Below, piece after piece: positions 45,125 to 54,406 of a stretch of 64,000 bases of DNA (its first letter is position 1; every line of letters starts with the position of its first letter). Source of the DNA: UBA4416 sp040389965 (GTDB lineage: Bacteria; Bacteroidota; Bacteroidia; B-17B0; Aurantibacillaceae). The position numbers and the translations under genes were made by a program. The notes beneath the pieces are model-generated. The model saw only the letters and a program-made list of their open reading frames with translations. It was not told the DNA's origin and did no database searches. Location of the stretch: positions 62,001 through 126,000 of the forward strand of contig JAZJZF010000014.1 in NCBI GenBank assembly GCA_040389965.1. Reading direction: 5' to 3'.

Positions 45125-45899
45125 TTAAATGATTTTTNNNNNNNNNNCGCAACATGTGTGAATACTTTTTAGTATCGCTGTGAAAAATACCATAATGGTC
45201 GAATTTATCTACACGAACGCTTCCACTGGCATGAATAATCTGTTGATTATCAAGCACTATTCCTACATGAACAATATTTCCTAAATCGTTATCGAAAAAG
45301 GCAAGATCACCTGCTTCGGCTTCTTCCACAAAACTTAAGGGAGAACCCGATTCTACCTGCTGACTGGCATCGCGGGGCAGTTTATAACCGTTAAGCTTAT
45401 ATACAAGCTGTACAAAACCGGAACAGTCAATACCAAAAGGGCTCCGGCCTCCCCACAAATAAGGGGCATTTAAAAATAAATAGGCTGTATCTATTAATTC
45501 TTTAATACTTTTCTTTTGTGACGAATCTATCGTATGTCCTTCGAATGAAAAGCCTGTTTCTGCTACTGAAAACTGATTATTTTTAAGGCCAGGCAGTACA
45601 GCACCTATTGTTACAGGGAAAACCGATGAGGAGCTTGTATTTGTGAGAACCTGTACCAGTTCGGAACTGACGTTTTTGGTATCCAGTGCGTTAAATACTT
45701 TTTCGGAAATGGGAGTATGTTGTTTCCCGCTGATCCAGCAAGGATAATTATCGAAAGTGGTTACAACCGATAGCCAATCTTCTTTATCTTCAATTATTTT
45801 ATATGTTTCTCCAAACAATAATTGCGTTACCATTTCGCTTGTGCTCGATGGTTCCTTACGGCAAGGGATAATACTTAGAGAGCAGATTCCAAAACTCAT
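45125..45899 (-). CDS. NlpC/P60 cell-wall hydrolase (3' end broken by assembly gap)
   Basis: A peptidoglycan endopeptidase of about 257 aa without a clear signal peptide. An SH3-like segment (about residues 20-60) and an intermediate region precede the NlpC/P60 domain with the catalytic Cys in GIDCSGFVQLVYKLNG, His in NIVHVGIVLDN and a third polar residue in IIHASGSVRVD. A 10-N gap (45138-45147) falls a few codons before the end. Reading across the N-run as given continues to 45093 with no family similarity. If the true gap length is a multiple of three, the frame ends at the TAA at 45125-45127, giving the family-like ending HMLR...KII, which I prefer. Confidence 0.85.
45138..45147. other. 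Assembly gap (10 N)
   Basis: Ten N near the 3' end of the NlpC/P60 gene. The number is probably a placeholder. No adapter-like bases are seen at its edges. Confidence 0.95.
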
Positions 45900-46036
45900 T
45901 AGGTAAATTTAAAACAATGTTATTTAATATTTATCAGTCCAAAAAATAGTTATTCACTTTCAATTATTAATTCTATATTTTAAACAATAAGCGTAATTTT
46001 GATGTTTCAACACATAAATCTTATCTTTCTATTTTA

Positions 46037-47821
46037 ATGAAAATTCTTTATTCTTACGTAAAAGCCTATAAACAACTTTTATTCTTAGCATTGTTCCTGG
46101 CAGCCATTAACCAATGCTTTTCTTTATGTGATTCTATTATTACAGGTAAACTGATCAACAAATTCAGCGCGGCACATACCGAAGATGGTGGTGGATGGCT
46201 GAGCGGTTATTTCTGGCATGTTGGTTATACTAAATACCAGTTTATGAAGGATCTGAGCGTTTTTATAGGTCTATCGATCGGCGCGGCATTAATGTCGAGG
46301 GTTGCCAAAAATTTCCAGGATTATTTTACCAACATTATTATTCAGCGTACAGGTGCGCAAATGTATACCGATGGCATAAAAAAAGCTTTATCGCTTCCTT
46401 ATAAAGATTTTGAAGATCAACGAAGCGGGGAAACCTTAGGAAAACTGCAAAAGGTAAAATCCGATACCGAGAAATTTGTTAACCTTTTCATTACCCTTGT
46501 CTTTCAGTCAATTATCGGGATCATTTTTGTATTTGTGTATGCCATTAACATCCATTGGTTATTAGGTCCTTTATATTTATGTACAGTTCCAATTATTGCC
46601 AGTGTTAGTTCATTTTTAGGTAAAAAGATCAAAAAGATCTCTAAAGAAATTTTGGGAGAAACCACTGCATTGGCAGGAGCCACAACCGAATCGTTAAGAA
46701 ATATTGAGTTGGTAAAAAGCCTGGGCTTAATTGAACAGGAAGAAAAACGGTTAAACTCTACTACTTTAAAAATATTAGGCCTGGAGCTTAAGAAGGTACG
46801 TTTTATACGTTCATTAAGCTTTATACAAGGCACAACGGTGCATTTGGTAAGAAGTGCCTTGATTTTTGCGTTGTATTGCTTTGTGTTTGGCGGCATTATT
46901 AAAGTGGGTGATCTGATTACATTAATGTTCTTCTCTTTCTTTATTTTTAATCCATTACAGGAGCTTGGAAACATGATCGCGGTGTATAACGAAACCAAAG
47001 TGAGCATGGATAATTTTGCAAAACTGATCACCTCCCCTTCTGAGGAAGTTCCTGTTTCTCCTTCGGTATTAGGCGATATTAAAGACGTGCATTACGAAAA
47101 TGTGTCATTTGGACATAATGAAAAAAACGGGTATGCTGTTCAAAATATTAATATTCACATTAACAGCGGAGAAACTGTTGCTTTTGTTGGACCAAGCGGA
47201 AGCGGCAAAACAACTTTAGTAAAATTGTTACTGGGCTTGTATAAACCAAATGTTGGTAAGGTATTGTATAATAGTATTGAATCGACCGACATTAACTTAA
47301 CGGAGTTACGCCGCCAATTAGGGCTTGTATCGCAGGATTCGCAGTTATTTAGCGGTACTATTAAAGACAATTTATTATTTACAAAACCTAATGCTACTGA
47401 TGAAGAAGTGATTGAGGTATTAACCAAAGCAGCCTGTAATAGCTTATTGAACAGAGCTTCCGACGGTATCTATACCACTATTGGAGAGGGCGGTATTAAA
47501 TTAAGCGGTGGCGAAAAACAACGTTTATCCATTGCCCGTGCCTTATTAAGAAACCCGCATTTATTAATATTTGATGAGGCTACATCGGCCCTGGATTCTA
47601 TTACGGAAGAAGAGATCACTAAAACGATCAGGGATATATCTTCGAAACAAAGCAGAATTACCGTTTTAATTGCACACCGTTTGTCAACGATTATGCATGC
47701 CGATAAAATCTATGTGTTGGAGCAGGGAAAAATTATTGAAGAAGGAAAACACGATGATTTGATTGCTGAGAAGGGCTTATATTATGCCATGTGGAGGCAG
47801 CAGATTGGGGAAAGGAAGTAG
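46037..47821 (+). CDS. ABC transporter, fused permease and ATPase
   Basis: A 594-aa half-transporter of the exporter (MsbA/MDR-like) type: six membrane helices in about residues 1-320, then an ATPase domain with Walker A GPSGSGKTT, Q-loop SQDSQLF, signature LSGGEKQR, Walker B LLIFDEATSALD and H-loop IAHRLS. It would act as a homodimer in the inner membrane to export a lipid, drug or peptide. The substrate is unknown, and there is no peptidase C39 domain. A structured repeat hairpin begins 17 bp after the stop, as after tag. A TAATTTTG box (45994-46001) lies 35 bp upstream of the ATG. Confidence 0.95.
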   Translation: MKILYSYVKAYKQLLFLALFLAAINQCFSLCDSIITGKLINKFSAAHTEDGGGWLSGYFWHVGYTKYQFMKDLSVFIGLSIGAALMSRVAKNFQDYFTNIIIQRTGAQMYTDGIKKALSLPYKDFEDQRSGETLGKLQKVKSDTEKFVNLFITLVFQSIIGIIFVFVYAINIHWLLGPLYLCTVPIIASVSSFLGKKIKKISKEILGETTALAGATTESLRNIELVKSLGLIEQEEKRLNSTTLKILGLELKKVRFIRSLSFIQGTTVHLVRSALIFALYCFVFGGIIKVGDLITLMFFSFFIFNPLQELGNMIAVYNETKVSMDNFAKLITSPSEEVPVSPSVLGDIKDVHYENVSFGHNEKNGYAVQNINIHINSGETVAFVGPSGSGKTTLVKLLLGLYKPNVGKVLYNSIESTDINLTELRRQLGLVSQDSQLFSGTIKDNLLFTKPNATDEEVIEVLTKAACNSLLNRASDGIYTTIGEGGIKLSGGEKQRLSIARALLRNPHLLIFDEATSALDSITEEEITKTIRDISSKQSRITVLIAHRLSTIMHADKIYVLEQGKIIEEGKHDDLIAEKGLYYAMWRQQIGERK

Positions 47822-47838
47822 TTTTATTCTATTTTTAT

Positions 47839-47989
47839 TTACTTTTTTCCTTAACGAAAAAAGTAACAAAAAAGTCAAGGCGAAAGACCAACTCCAATTA
47901 TTTCATCGCACAAAACCTTCGCATTACCACCTGAAAAATTGCAGTTCGCACTCTTTCGCCACAGCAGCCGCACTATTACCAATGTATGC
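47839..47989 (+). repeat. Structured interspersed repeat, copy 3
   Basis: Hairpin 1: TTACTTTTTTC with GAAAAAAGTAA (47839-47849 with 47856-47866), loop CTTAAC. Stem 2: GGCGAAAGA (47879-47887) with TCTTTCGCC (47952-47960), perfectly paired although its sequence differs from copy 2. Tail at 47965-47989 shares 23 of 25 bases with copy 2. The spacer between the two stems is the same length as in copy 2, give or take one base. Confidence 0.85.
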
Positions 47990-48041
47990 AGTAGCGTAGC
48001 ACTGCCGCAATATAGATTATTGAAAAATTAAGTAGTAAATA

Positions 48042-48515
48042 CTAATTATCTGCAAACATCACCATCATGGGGTTTTCAATGGCGTATTTGCCATTATAAC
48101 CCGTGATCATAAATGGGACTGTAACGGTGAACGTATTATTGATGAGCAAGTTTACCTGTAGCATTATTTTTCCGGTAATTTTTGCATCGTGTTCTTTTGT
48201 ATTGTGTGATTTATAACTTTCATATTTCACTTCAATATCGTCGTTTCCGGCAAAATCAGTCAATTCATCCATCATATCAAAAAAAGCTTCTGAAAATGGT
48301 TTTAATACTTTTAAGGAATCGGCTTTGTTCTTGGCATTTTTTCCTTTGTAAATAGCCGAATGATTGAGAAGAGAAATATAATAAACGGAGTCTTCAAGAT
48401 TAACAGCTTCGAAGTTTTTTGCTAATAGGGTGTCAATGCTATTAAACGTAGGCTGTGCAAATGATGCTGAGGAAATAAAGCAACATACCAAAAAACTATA
48501 TTTATACCATTTCAT
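48042..48515 (-). CDS. Secreted protein of unknown function
   Basis: I do not recognise this 157-aa protein. It has a signal peptide (MKWYKYSFLVCCFISSASFAQ) and a mature part resembling the small alpha+beta (NTF2/SnoaL-like) shape often found in exported accessory proteins (LLAKNFEAVNLEDSVYYISL; GKIMLQVNLLINNTFTVTVP; these strings run no more than 20 residues). The similarity is by pattern only. Its start overlaps the 3' end of the glycosyltransferase gene by 14 bp, so it is translated from the same mRNA. Confidence 0.7.
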   Translation of the reverse strand: MKWYKYSFLVCCFISSASFAQPTFNSIDTLLAKNFEAVNLEDSVYYISLLNHSAIYKGKNAKNKADSLKVLKPFSEAFFDMMDELTDFAGNDDIEVKYESYKSHNTKEHDAKITGKIMLQVNLLINNTFTVTVPFMITGYNGKYAIENPMMVMFADN

Positions 48516-49623
48516 GAAAAAGAGTTACCAGTTTTTGTTTCTCGGTTTCCCAGTTATTTTGCTGTGCTGCCTTATGCGTATTACTTTTACAAAGTTCGTA
48601 ATTTTTTGAATTTAAAAAACGATCTACTTGCGAGGCAATATGCTTTGGATCATGATTTTCAATAAATGTGCCAATATGAAATTCGTTTACAAGGTGTTCA
48701 ATTTCAGGTAAACGGGTAGCTAAAACCGGTATACCGGCATGCATATAATCAAACACTTTATTAGGCAGACTGAAGTGATAATTCAGGTTTGTATCTTTAT
48801 CAATCGTTACACCCAGATCTGCATTCATAGTATAATGCCTTAATTCGGCAGCAGAAATTTTACCTATAAATTTAACTTTGTTTTGCAAACTGAGGTGTTG
48901 TACATTTTCTTTCAATTGACCTATGACATCGCCACTACCAATAATCAAAAGCAAATAATTTTCGCTAAGGTATTGCATGGATTCAACAAGTTCTTCGGCG
49001 CCACGCTGCATATTAATTCCCGCACCCTGCAAAATAATTATTTTCTTATCGGTTGGTAACTCTAAACCGGAGCGTGTTTTTAAATGATCCGGTTTTATGT
49101 AATTGGGAATATTTCTTACATAAATAAACGGAACTTTATATTTTTCCTTGAAGTAATTGGCAATACTTTGATTAACGGTAATACTGTAGTTTAATTTTGG
49201 AACGATCCATTTTTCTAGACGTTCCCATAATTTCTTTTTCGAAGGATTAGCCTGCAGTTCAGGAACTTCGCAAAATATTTCATGACTATCGTAAACCAGT
49301 TTTATCCCTTTTAATTTTGACACTAAATAGTTAGGAAGCAGGGTATCTAAATCGTTCGCTACTAATACATCGGCCTTACGAAATAATAGCACGAAAAATA
49401 AACGCAAATTAAAAAACACATAAAATTGCGGTCCCTGCTCAAAGAGGAGTTTCATGCGTTTACATTCATAAACGCGCTCAGGCATTGGCTGTGATTTTTT
49501 TTGCTCACGTCCAACCAATAATACGTTGTAATTTAATTCTGTCAGCACATCGCAGGTTCTTGCTACGCGCTGGTCTGTAACCAAATCGTTAATAACAGAG
49601 ACTATGACTTTTTTTTGTTTCAA
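48502..49623 (-). CDS. GT-B glycosyltransferase (family 4-like)
   Basis: A 373-aa cytoplasmic glycosyltransferase with two Rossmann-like domains. The C-terminal donor-binding half is clear: KIIILQGAGINMQRG, LLIIGSGDV, KVKFIGKISAAELRHYTMNADLG and the E-containing loop YHFSLPNKVFDYMHAGIPVLATRLPEI. It would transfer a nucleotide-sugar onto a surface glycan or lipid. The acceptor is unknown, and neighbouring envelope genes fit surface polysaccharide synthesis. The next gene (secreted unknown protein) overlaps by 14 bp. Confidence 0.9.
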   Translation of the reverse strand: MKQKKVIVSVINDLVTDQRVARTCDVLTELNYNVLLVGREQKKSQPMPERVYECKRMKLLFEQGPQFYVFFNLRLFFVLLFRKADVLVANDLDTLLPNYLVSKLKGIKLVYDSHEIFCEVPELQANPSKKKLWERLEKWIVPKLNYSITVNQSIANYFKEKYKVPFIYVRNIPNYIKPDHLKTRSGLELPTDKKIIILQGAGINMQRGAEELVESMQYLSENYLLLIIGSGDVIGQLKENVQHLSLQNKVKFIGKISAAELRHYTMNADLGVTIDKDTNLNYHFSLPNKVFDYMHAGIPVLATRLPEIEHLVNEFHIGTFIENHDPKHIASQVDRFLNSKNYELCKSNTHKAAQQNNWETEKQKLVTLFHEMV

Positions 49624-49762
49624 TCCTAATTGAATATTTTTTTCGGCTAAAACTCTTTCTGTTTTTGAACATTACCCCAGACTTTAGTTAAATAAAGGCT
49701 ATTCTATATTGTATTCTGTTTCCGTTTAAAGCACAAAACTATATAACGCCATTTAATCCTGA

Positions 49763-51400
49763 TTATTTGCTAAAAAGCTCTTCTAAGGGCTTACCAGTTG
49801 TTCCATTAGGGAACGAGATATGCAATATGGTTGATATTGTTGGGGCAATATCCACTACATTTACTTTTTTTACGGAGCTCCCTTTGCTGATTACCATACC
49901 GTAAAATATTACCGGTACATGCGTATCATAGCTATAAGAAGCTCCATGGGTCGTGCCTTTGTTCATGTATTCCATCCATGCGGGATTATAGGAAAAAGCC
50001 ACATTACCGCTTCGCACATGGTTATAGCCCTTTTGAATCAGGTATTTAAATGAATTATCTGTAAAGTTTTCGTATCGTAACACTTCAGAGGGATAAGCCT
50101 CTGCCACTCCTTTAATTCCAAGTAAATAATCTGCGAGGGTATGTTCTATTTTATTTCTGTCTAATTTCAGGGCTGCTATTTTACTTTCATTTAAAAATAG
50201 TTGCTGGTTTACCATGCATGATATCAGGCTATCGCCAAACATAGATTGTGCATAGGCTTTAAGTGTTTTACTTAATTCTGCTTCGTTAATATAGCCGCCC
50301 GGAATTTTCAGGTCTTTTAAATGTGATGGTACATCGCATGCACCATGATCTGCGGTAAGAAATAACACATAATTATCTTTACCAACCGTTTCGTTCAACG
50401 TGTTAATTAATTCTTCCAGGTCTTTATCCAAGCGCAAATACACATCTTCTATTTCCACACTGCGCGGCCCGTAAGAATGACCTACATAATCGGTAGATGA
50501 AAAGCTGATGCACAACATATCGGTTTGATTTCCCTTACCTAAATTTTCTGCTTTTAAACATGCCAGTGCCAAATCCTTGGTAATGGTATTTCCAAAAGGA
50601 GTTGCTTTCAATATTTCATAATCATTTTTTGCCAGTTGCTTGCTGTATTCATAAGGAAATATAGCTGTATCTTTTTTATTAGGTGCTTTTTCGTAATTAT
50701 TATTATCAGCAATACTTTCGGTATACTCTGCTATAGGATACATTGTGTTCCAGCCTTTAGAAAGATATTCTTTTGCGAGTTGACGGTTATTAAAATCGTT
50801 TAACCATGCCGGCAATGCATTCATGTAATGCGTGCTGGTAATAAATTTACCAATAGTGCCGTCAAACCAAAAAGCGCCGTTAGCCGTATGCCCACCAGGC
50901 AAAATAGAACTACGGTCTTTTAAAGAAATAGCAAATACTTTCGATTTTTGTCCTGTTGACAGTTTTAGTTCATCGCCGATAGTAGTTACCAATAAATTTT
51001 TTGGAGACATGAACCCCGCTTTACTTTCTGTACCAACCGGTTTTACTGTTTTATCATCTGTGCAATACATCATTTGACCGCTTTGTTTTTCATACCAGTC
51101 GTTTGAAATAATGCCATGTGTGGCAGGGCTTGTGCCGGTATATATAGACGCATGACCCGGGCCTGTATATGTTGGAACGTAATTATAATGAGCGTTCCTA
51201 AAAAAATAACCTTGCGTGATTAGCTTTTTAAAACCTCCGTTACCAAATTTATTCCAGTAGCGATAAATATAATCGTGGCGCATTTGATCAACCACAACGC
51301 CAACTATCAATTTGGGTTGCTTTAATTCGCCTTTGGTAATGGCAGAATTCTGAGAAAAAAGAGTTTGTGTAAAAAGTAAAAGAACCAGAATTTTTTTCAT
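49763..51400 (-). CDS. PafA-like secreted alkaline phosphatase
   Basis: A 545-aa exported enzyme of the alkaline phosphatase superfamily closest to PafA. A signal peptide (MKKILVLLLFTQTLFSQ) is followed by the metal site in VGVVVDQMRHDY, the nucleophilic Thr in PTYTGPGHASIYTG, the Asn in GIISNDWYE, the Lys/Arg pair in LKDRSSILPGG that distinguishes PafA from diesterases, the zinc ligands SFSSTDYVGHSYGP and FLTADHGACDVP, and the last His in GTTHGASYSYDTHVP. PafA releases phosphate from many monoesters in the periplasm. It is probably its own transcription unit. All key residues are present. Confidence 0.93.
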   Translation of the reverse strand: MKKILVLLLFTQTLFSQNSAITKGELKQPKLIVGVVVDQMRHDYIYRYWNKFGNGGFKKLITQGYFFRNAHYNYVPTYTGPGHASIYTGTSPATHGIISNDWYEKQSGQMMYCTDDKTVKPVGTESKAGFMSPKNLLVTTIGDELKLSTGQKSKVFAISLKDRSSILPGGHTANGAFWFDGTIGKFITSTHYMNALPAWLNDFNNRQLAKEYLSKGWNTMYPIAEYTESIADNNNYEKAPNKKDTAIFPYEYSKQLAKNDYEILKATPFGNTITKDLALACLKAENLGKGNQTDMLCISFSSTDYVGHSYGPRSVEIEDVYLRLDKDLEELINTLNETVGKDNYVLFLTADHGACDVPSHLKDLKIPGGYINEAELSKTLKAYAQSMFGDSLISCMVNQQLFLNESKIAALKLDRNKIEHTLADYLLGIKGVAEAYPSEVLRYENFTDNSFKYLIQKGYNHVRSGNVAFSYNPAWMEYMNKGTTHGASYSYDTHVPVIFYGMVISKGSSVKKVNVVDIAPTISTILHISFPNGTTGKPLEELFSK

Positions 51401-51545
51401 ATGGAGGTGTTATTGTTTTTTAAGATCATATGGTATAGTCATTTTATCTTCATTGGTATTTATGCTGTTGGCAAAATGACTATTTCATGTCATATCTATT
51501 TTTGAAGATTACAATATATTGTAATCTTACTTTATCATTATTATC

Positions 51546-53432
51546 TTAACCTTTATCAAGCGTTTCGAACACTGAATTATTGCTCAAAAATTCAGGTACA
51601 ATATCTTTCATTTTTGCCACAATGCGTTCATTATCCTGTGTGTTAAACAGTTTTATGAGTTCATCAATAAATTGAATCACTTCTTTAAACTCGTACTCTC
51701 TTACTTTACCAACCAATATTTGCTTATGATGTGTAGGTAAAGCATTTTCGGAACTTGCCAGTAATTCTTCATATAATTTCTCTCCCGGGCGCAAACCGGT
51801 GTAGGTGATCTTGATATCGGTATTTTCTTTTAATCCGGAAAGTTTGATCATTTTCCTTGCCAGGTCAATAATCTTAACAGACTGCCCCATATCAAATACA
51901 AAAATTTCCCCTCCTTTGCCCATACAACCGGCCTCTAATACCAACTGGCACGATTCGGGAATGGTCATAAAGAAACGGGTAATTTCGGGATGTGTAATGG
52001 TAATTGGCCCACCCTGCTCTATTTGTTTTTTAAAGCGGGGAATAACAGAACCATTCGATCCGAGTACATTTCCAAACCGGGTTGTAATAAATTTGGTGGA
52101 AGAATTTTTTCCTAAACTTTGAATATATATTTCGGCAATGCGTTTGGAAGCTCCCATCACATTGGTAGGATTAACCGCTTTGTCAGTAGAGATCATCACA
52201 AATTTTCCTACTTTAAAATCTACTGCAAGATCGGCAACAATCCTGGTTCCCAGGATATTTGTGTAAATAGATTCTGAAGGATTATTTTCCATCATGGGCA
52301 CATGCTTGTATGCCGCGGCATGAAATACAATATCAGGCTTAAATGTATTAAATACATTATGCATGCGGTCTTTATTCCTGACGTCTGCTATAACAACTTC
52401 AAATTTGCAGGGAATTTCTTTTTCGCCAAATTCAAGTTCCAGCTCATGCAAAGGGCTTTCGGCCTGATCTAATAATACCAATAATGTGGGATTGTATTTT
52501 GCACACTGACGTGATAGCTCACTGCCTATGGAACCGGCAGCCCCGGTAATTAAAATCGTTTTATGATTCAACTGTTCGTTGATAAGCGCATTATCCAGTT
52601 TTATAGGATCACGTTCTAATAACTCTTCAATGTTAATGCCTTTAATCTGGTTAAAACTCAATTCGCCATTGATCCATTTGGCAACGGGAGGCACATTTAA
52701 AACCCTTACGCCGTATTGCAAGCAATCATCGATAATGGCATTTTTTTTAGAAGCCGATAAATTTTGAATACTGATAATTACCGAATCTACATTGTTTTCG
52801 GTAATCAGTTCCTGCAATTTCGAAGCAGGATATACAAACACTCCTTCAAGGCTACGTCCTTTCTTCTTTTCGTCATCATCAATAAAACCTACTACTTTAT
52901 AACGGATAGCGGCATCACGGTCCAGCGTTCGCTTGGTAATAATTCCTGACTCCCCTGCTCCATAAATGATGACCTGGATCTTTTCTTTTTCAGGATTTTT
53001 ATTTTCGAAATAAACAGCTTTTACCGCCAGCCTCGAACTGATCATTAAAAACAGGGTTACCAATGCATCTATGACTATAATGGCAGTTGGCACAATGAAA
53101 TAACCTGCAGAATAAAGTGTGATAATATTTACAATAAACATACACAGACTTCCTGAGACCACTACTTTAAAAATACGCATGGCATCGCTCGATCCGGTAT
53201 AACGCACCACACCTTTGTAGGTTTTGGAAATGATAAATGACACCAGCCGTATACTTATTAAAATAGCATAGTCGTATGGTAAATTCTTTAGATCCTCGGG
53301 CGGAATCATTTTAAAATTAAATCGCAGGAAAAACGCCAGGGTTAAAGAAAAGATACAAATGATCAAATCAATGATTAAAATTGACCAGCGAGGGAGATTA
53401 TATTTCCAGAAAAAAGCGAGGATTCTGTACAT
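51546..53432 (-). CDS. Membrane-bound nucleotide-sugar dehydratase/epimerase (CapD/WbpM family)
   Basis: A 628-aa inner-membrane enzyme with four N-terminal membrane helices (about residues 15-140), a CoA-binding-like Rossmann domain (about 150-260, IYGAGESG) and a catalytic short-chain dehydrogenase-like domain with NAD-binding GAAGSIGSELSRQ (about 297) and MISTDKAVNPTNVMGASKRIAE (about 405-425), where the usual Tyr is replaced by Met as in this family. It would dehydrate UDP-N-acetylglucosamine-type sugars for surface polysaccharide or protein glycosylation. No other glycan genes are next to it. Function within the family is secure, product not. Confidence 0.93.
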   Translation of the reverse strand: MYRILAFFWKYNLPRWSILIIDLIICIFSLTLAFFLRFNFKMIPPEDLKNLPYDYAILISIRLVSFIISKTYKGVVRYTGSSDAMRIFKVVVSGSLCMFIVNIITLYSAGYFIVPTAIIVIDALVTLFLMISSRLAVKAVYFENKNPEKEKIQVIIYGAGESGIITKRTLDRDAAIRYKVVGFIDDDEKKKGRSLEGVFVYPASKLQELITENNVDSVIISIQNLSASKKNAIIDDCLQYGVRVLNVPPVAKWINGELSFNQIKGINIEELLERDPIKLDNALINEQLNHKTILITGAAGSIGSELSRQCAKYNPTLLVLLDQAESPLHELELEFGEKEIPCKFEVVIADVRNKDRMHNVFNTFKPDIVFHAAAYKHVPMMENNPSESIYTNILGTRIVADLAVDFKVGKFVMISTDKAVNPTNVMGASKRIAEIYIQSLGKNSSTKFITTRFGNVLGSNGSVIPRFKKQIEQGGPITITHPEITRFFMTIPESCQLVLEAGCMGKGGEIFVFDMGQSVKIIDLARKMIKLSGLKENTDIKITYTGLRPGEKLYEELLASSENALPTHHKQILVGKVREYEFKEVIQFIDELIKLFNTQDNERIVAKMKDIVPEFLSNNSVFETLDKG

Positions 53433-53482
53433 ACCTGTAAAAGTACATTTTTACTAAGAATGTACAAAGTCAATTATAGCAA

Positions 53483-54406
53483 TTAATACGTTAAATAAGG
53501 TAATATTAGCCTCAGTTTTTCAGGACTAAAAATGCCCAGATTGGTGATATCGGCTTCCGTTAATTTACCATGCTTATTCCTATAATTGATAAGAGCCTGA
53601 GCCGACTGAAAATTAAAATAAGGATGTTTTTTGAGTGTATTAAAATCTATTGCGTTAACAGGTATTTTGGTGATATTTGCTTTATCAAGACTAATCTGGG
53701 AAACAAGAATGGTATAAACACTATCCGTCATTCCGTATATTTCCTTTAGCTGATCAATCGAATGAAAGCCTCCCAATAATGTTCTGTATTTGATAATGCG
53801 TTTTGTAAAACCCGGCCCTATTCCTTTTAAATAAACAATTTTAAGACTATCGGCCGAATTTATTTCTACTAACTCTTTTACGAAAGTCTTTTTTTCGTAG
53901 CTGTGTTTGGGATAAATGGTATCCTTTTTAAACACAGGTCTGGTGTTGGGGATAAGAATATAAGGTTCTAATTCATTATAGAGCTTTGGAGACAGGCCAT
54001 ACAGTTTTTTAAGATCTTCGGGTTTAAAGAATTTCCCGCCTTTGTTTCTGAAATTAATAAGCGTAGCAGATAGCTTTTTAGAAAAACCAAGAGCTATGGC
54101 ATCTTTTTCTGAAACAGTATTGGGGTTAAATACAAAACGATCGTAAGAATAATTCTGAGGTTCTGAAAAGGAGGCTTCAGCATATTTTTTTTGGTCTTCG
54201 ATAGGCTTTACATCCTGCGAAGAAGCTGCTTCAGCCTTAAGTGTGATCAGTTCCACTTTATTATTTCTATCCACTAAAAACGGCAGGAAAATTTTAAGAG
54301 AAATAACAAAAGCCAGAATAACGCATAACACAAAAATGCCATTACGTTCCTGTTTATTGAAATGAAAAAAACCGGATAGCCAGTTTTTAATTTTGCTGAA
54401 CAGCAT
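53483..54406 (-). CDS. Helix-hairpin-helix (ComEA-like) membrane-anchored protein
   Basis: A protein of about 307 aa from the Met at 54406 (MLFSKIKNWLSGFF); an upstream ATG at 54442 is possible but lies deeper inside the neighbour. It has a membrane segment (about residues 22-42) and three HhH-type segments: ALGFSKKLSATLINFRNKGG, VYLKGIGPGFTKRIIKYR and KHPYFNFQSAQALINYRNKHG. HhH repeats bind DNA without sequence preference; ComEA relatives act in DNA uptake. The gene starts about 20 bp before the end of the upstream permease gene, so it is translated from the same mRNA. Competence role is inference. Confidence 0.85.
   Translation of the reverse strand: MLFSKIKNWLSGFFHFNKQERNGIFVLCVILAFVISLKIFLPFLVDRNNKVELITLKAEAASSQDVKPIEDQKKYAEASFSEPQNYSYDRFVFNPNTVSEKDAIALGFSKKLSATLINFRNKGGKFFKPEDLKKLYGLSPKLYNELEPYILIPNTRPVFKKDTIYPKHSYEKKTFVKELVEINSADSLKIVYLKGIGPGFTKRIIKYRTLLGGFHSIDQLKEIYGMTDSVYTILVSQISLDKANITKIPVNAIDFNTLKKHPYFNFQSAQALINYRNKHGKLTEADITNLGIFSPEKLRLILPYLTY

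Noticed and set aside
47763..47999. 78-aa plus-strand frame overlapping the end of the ABC gene
   Set aside because: It runs out of the ABC gene in another frame and through the structured repeat.
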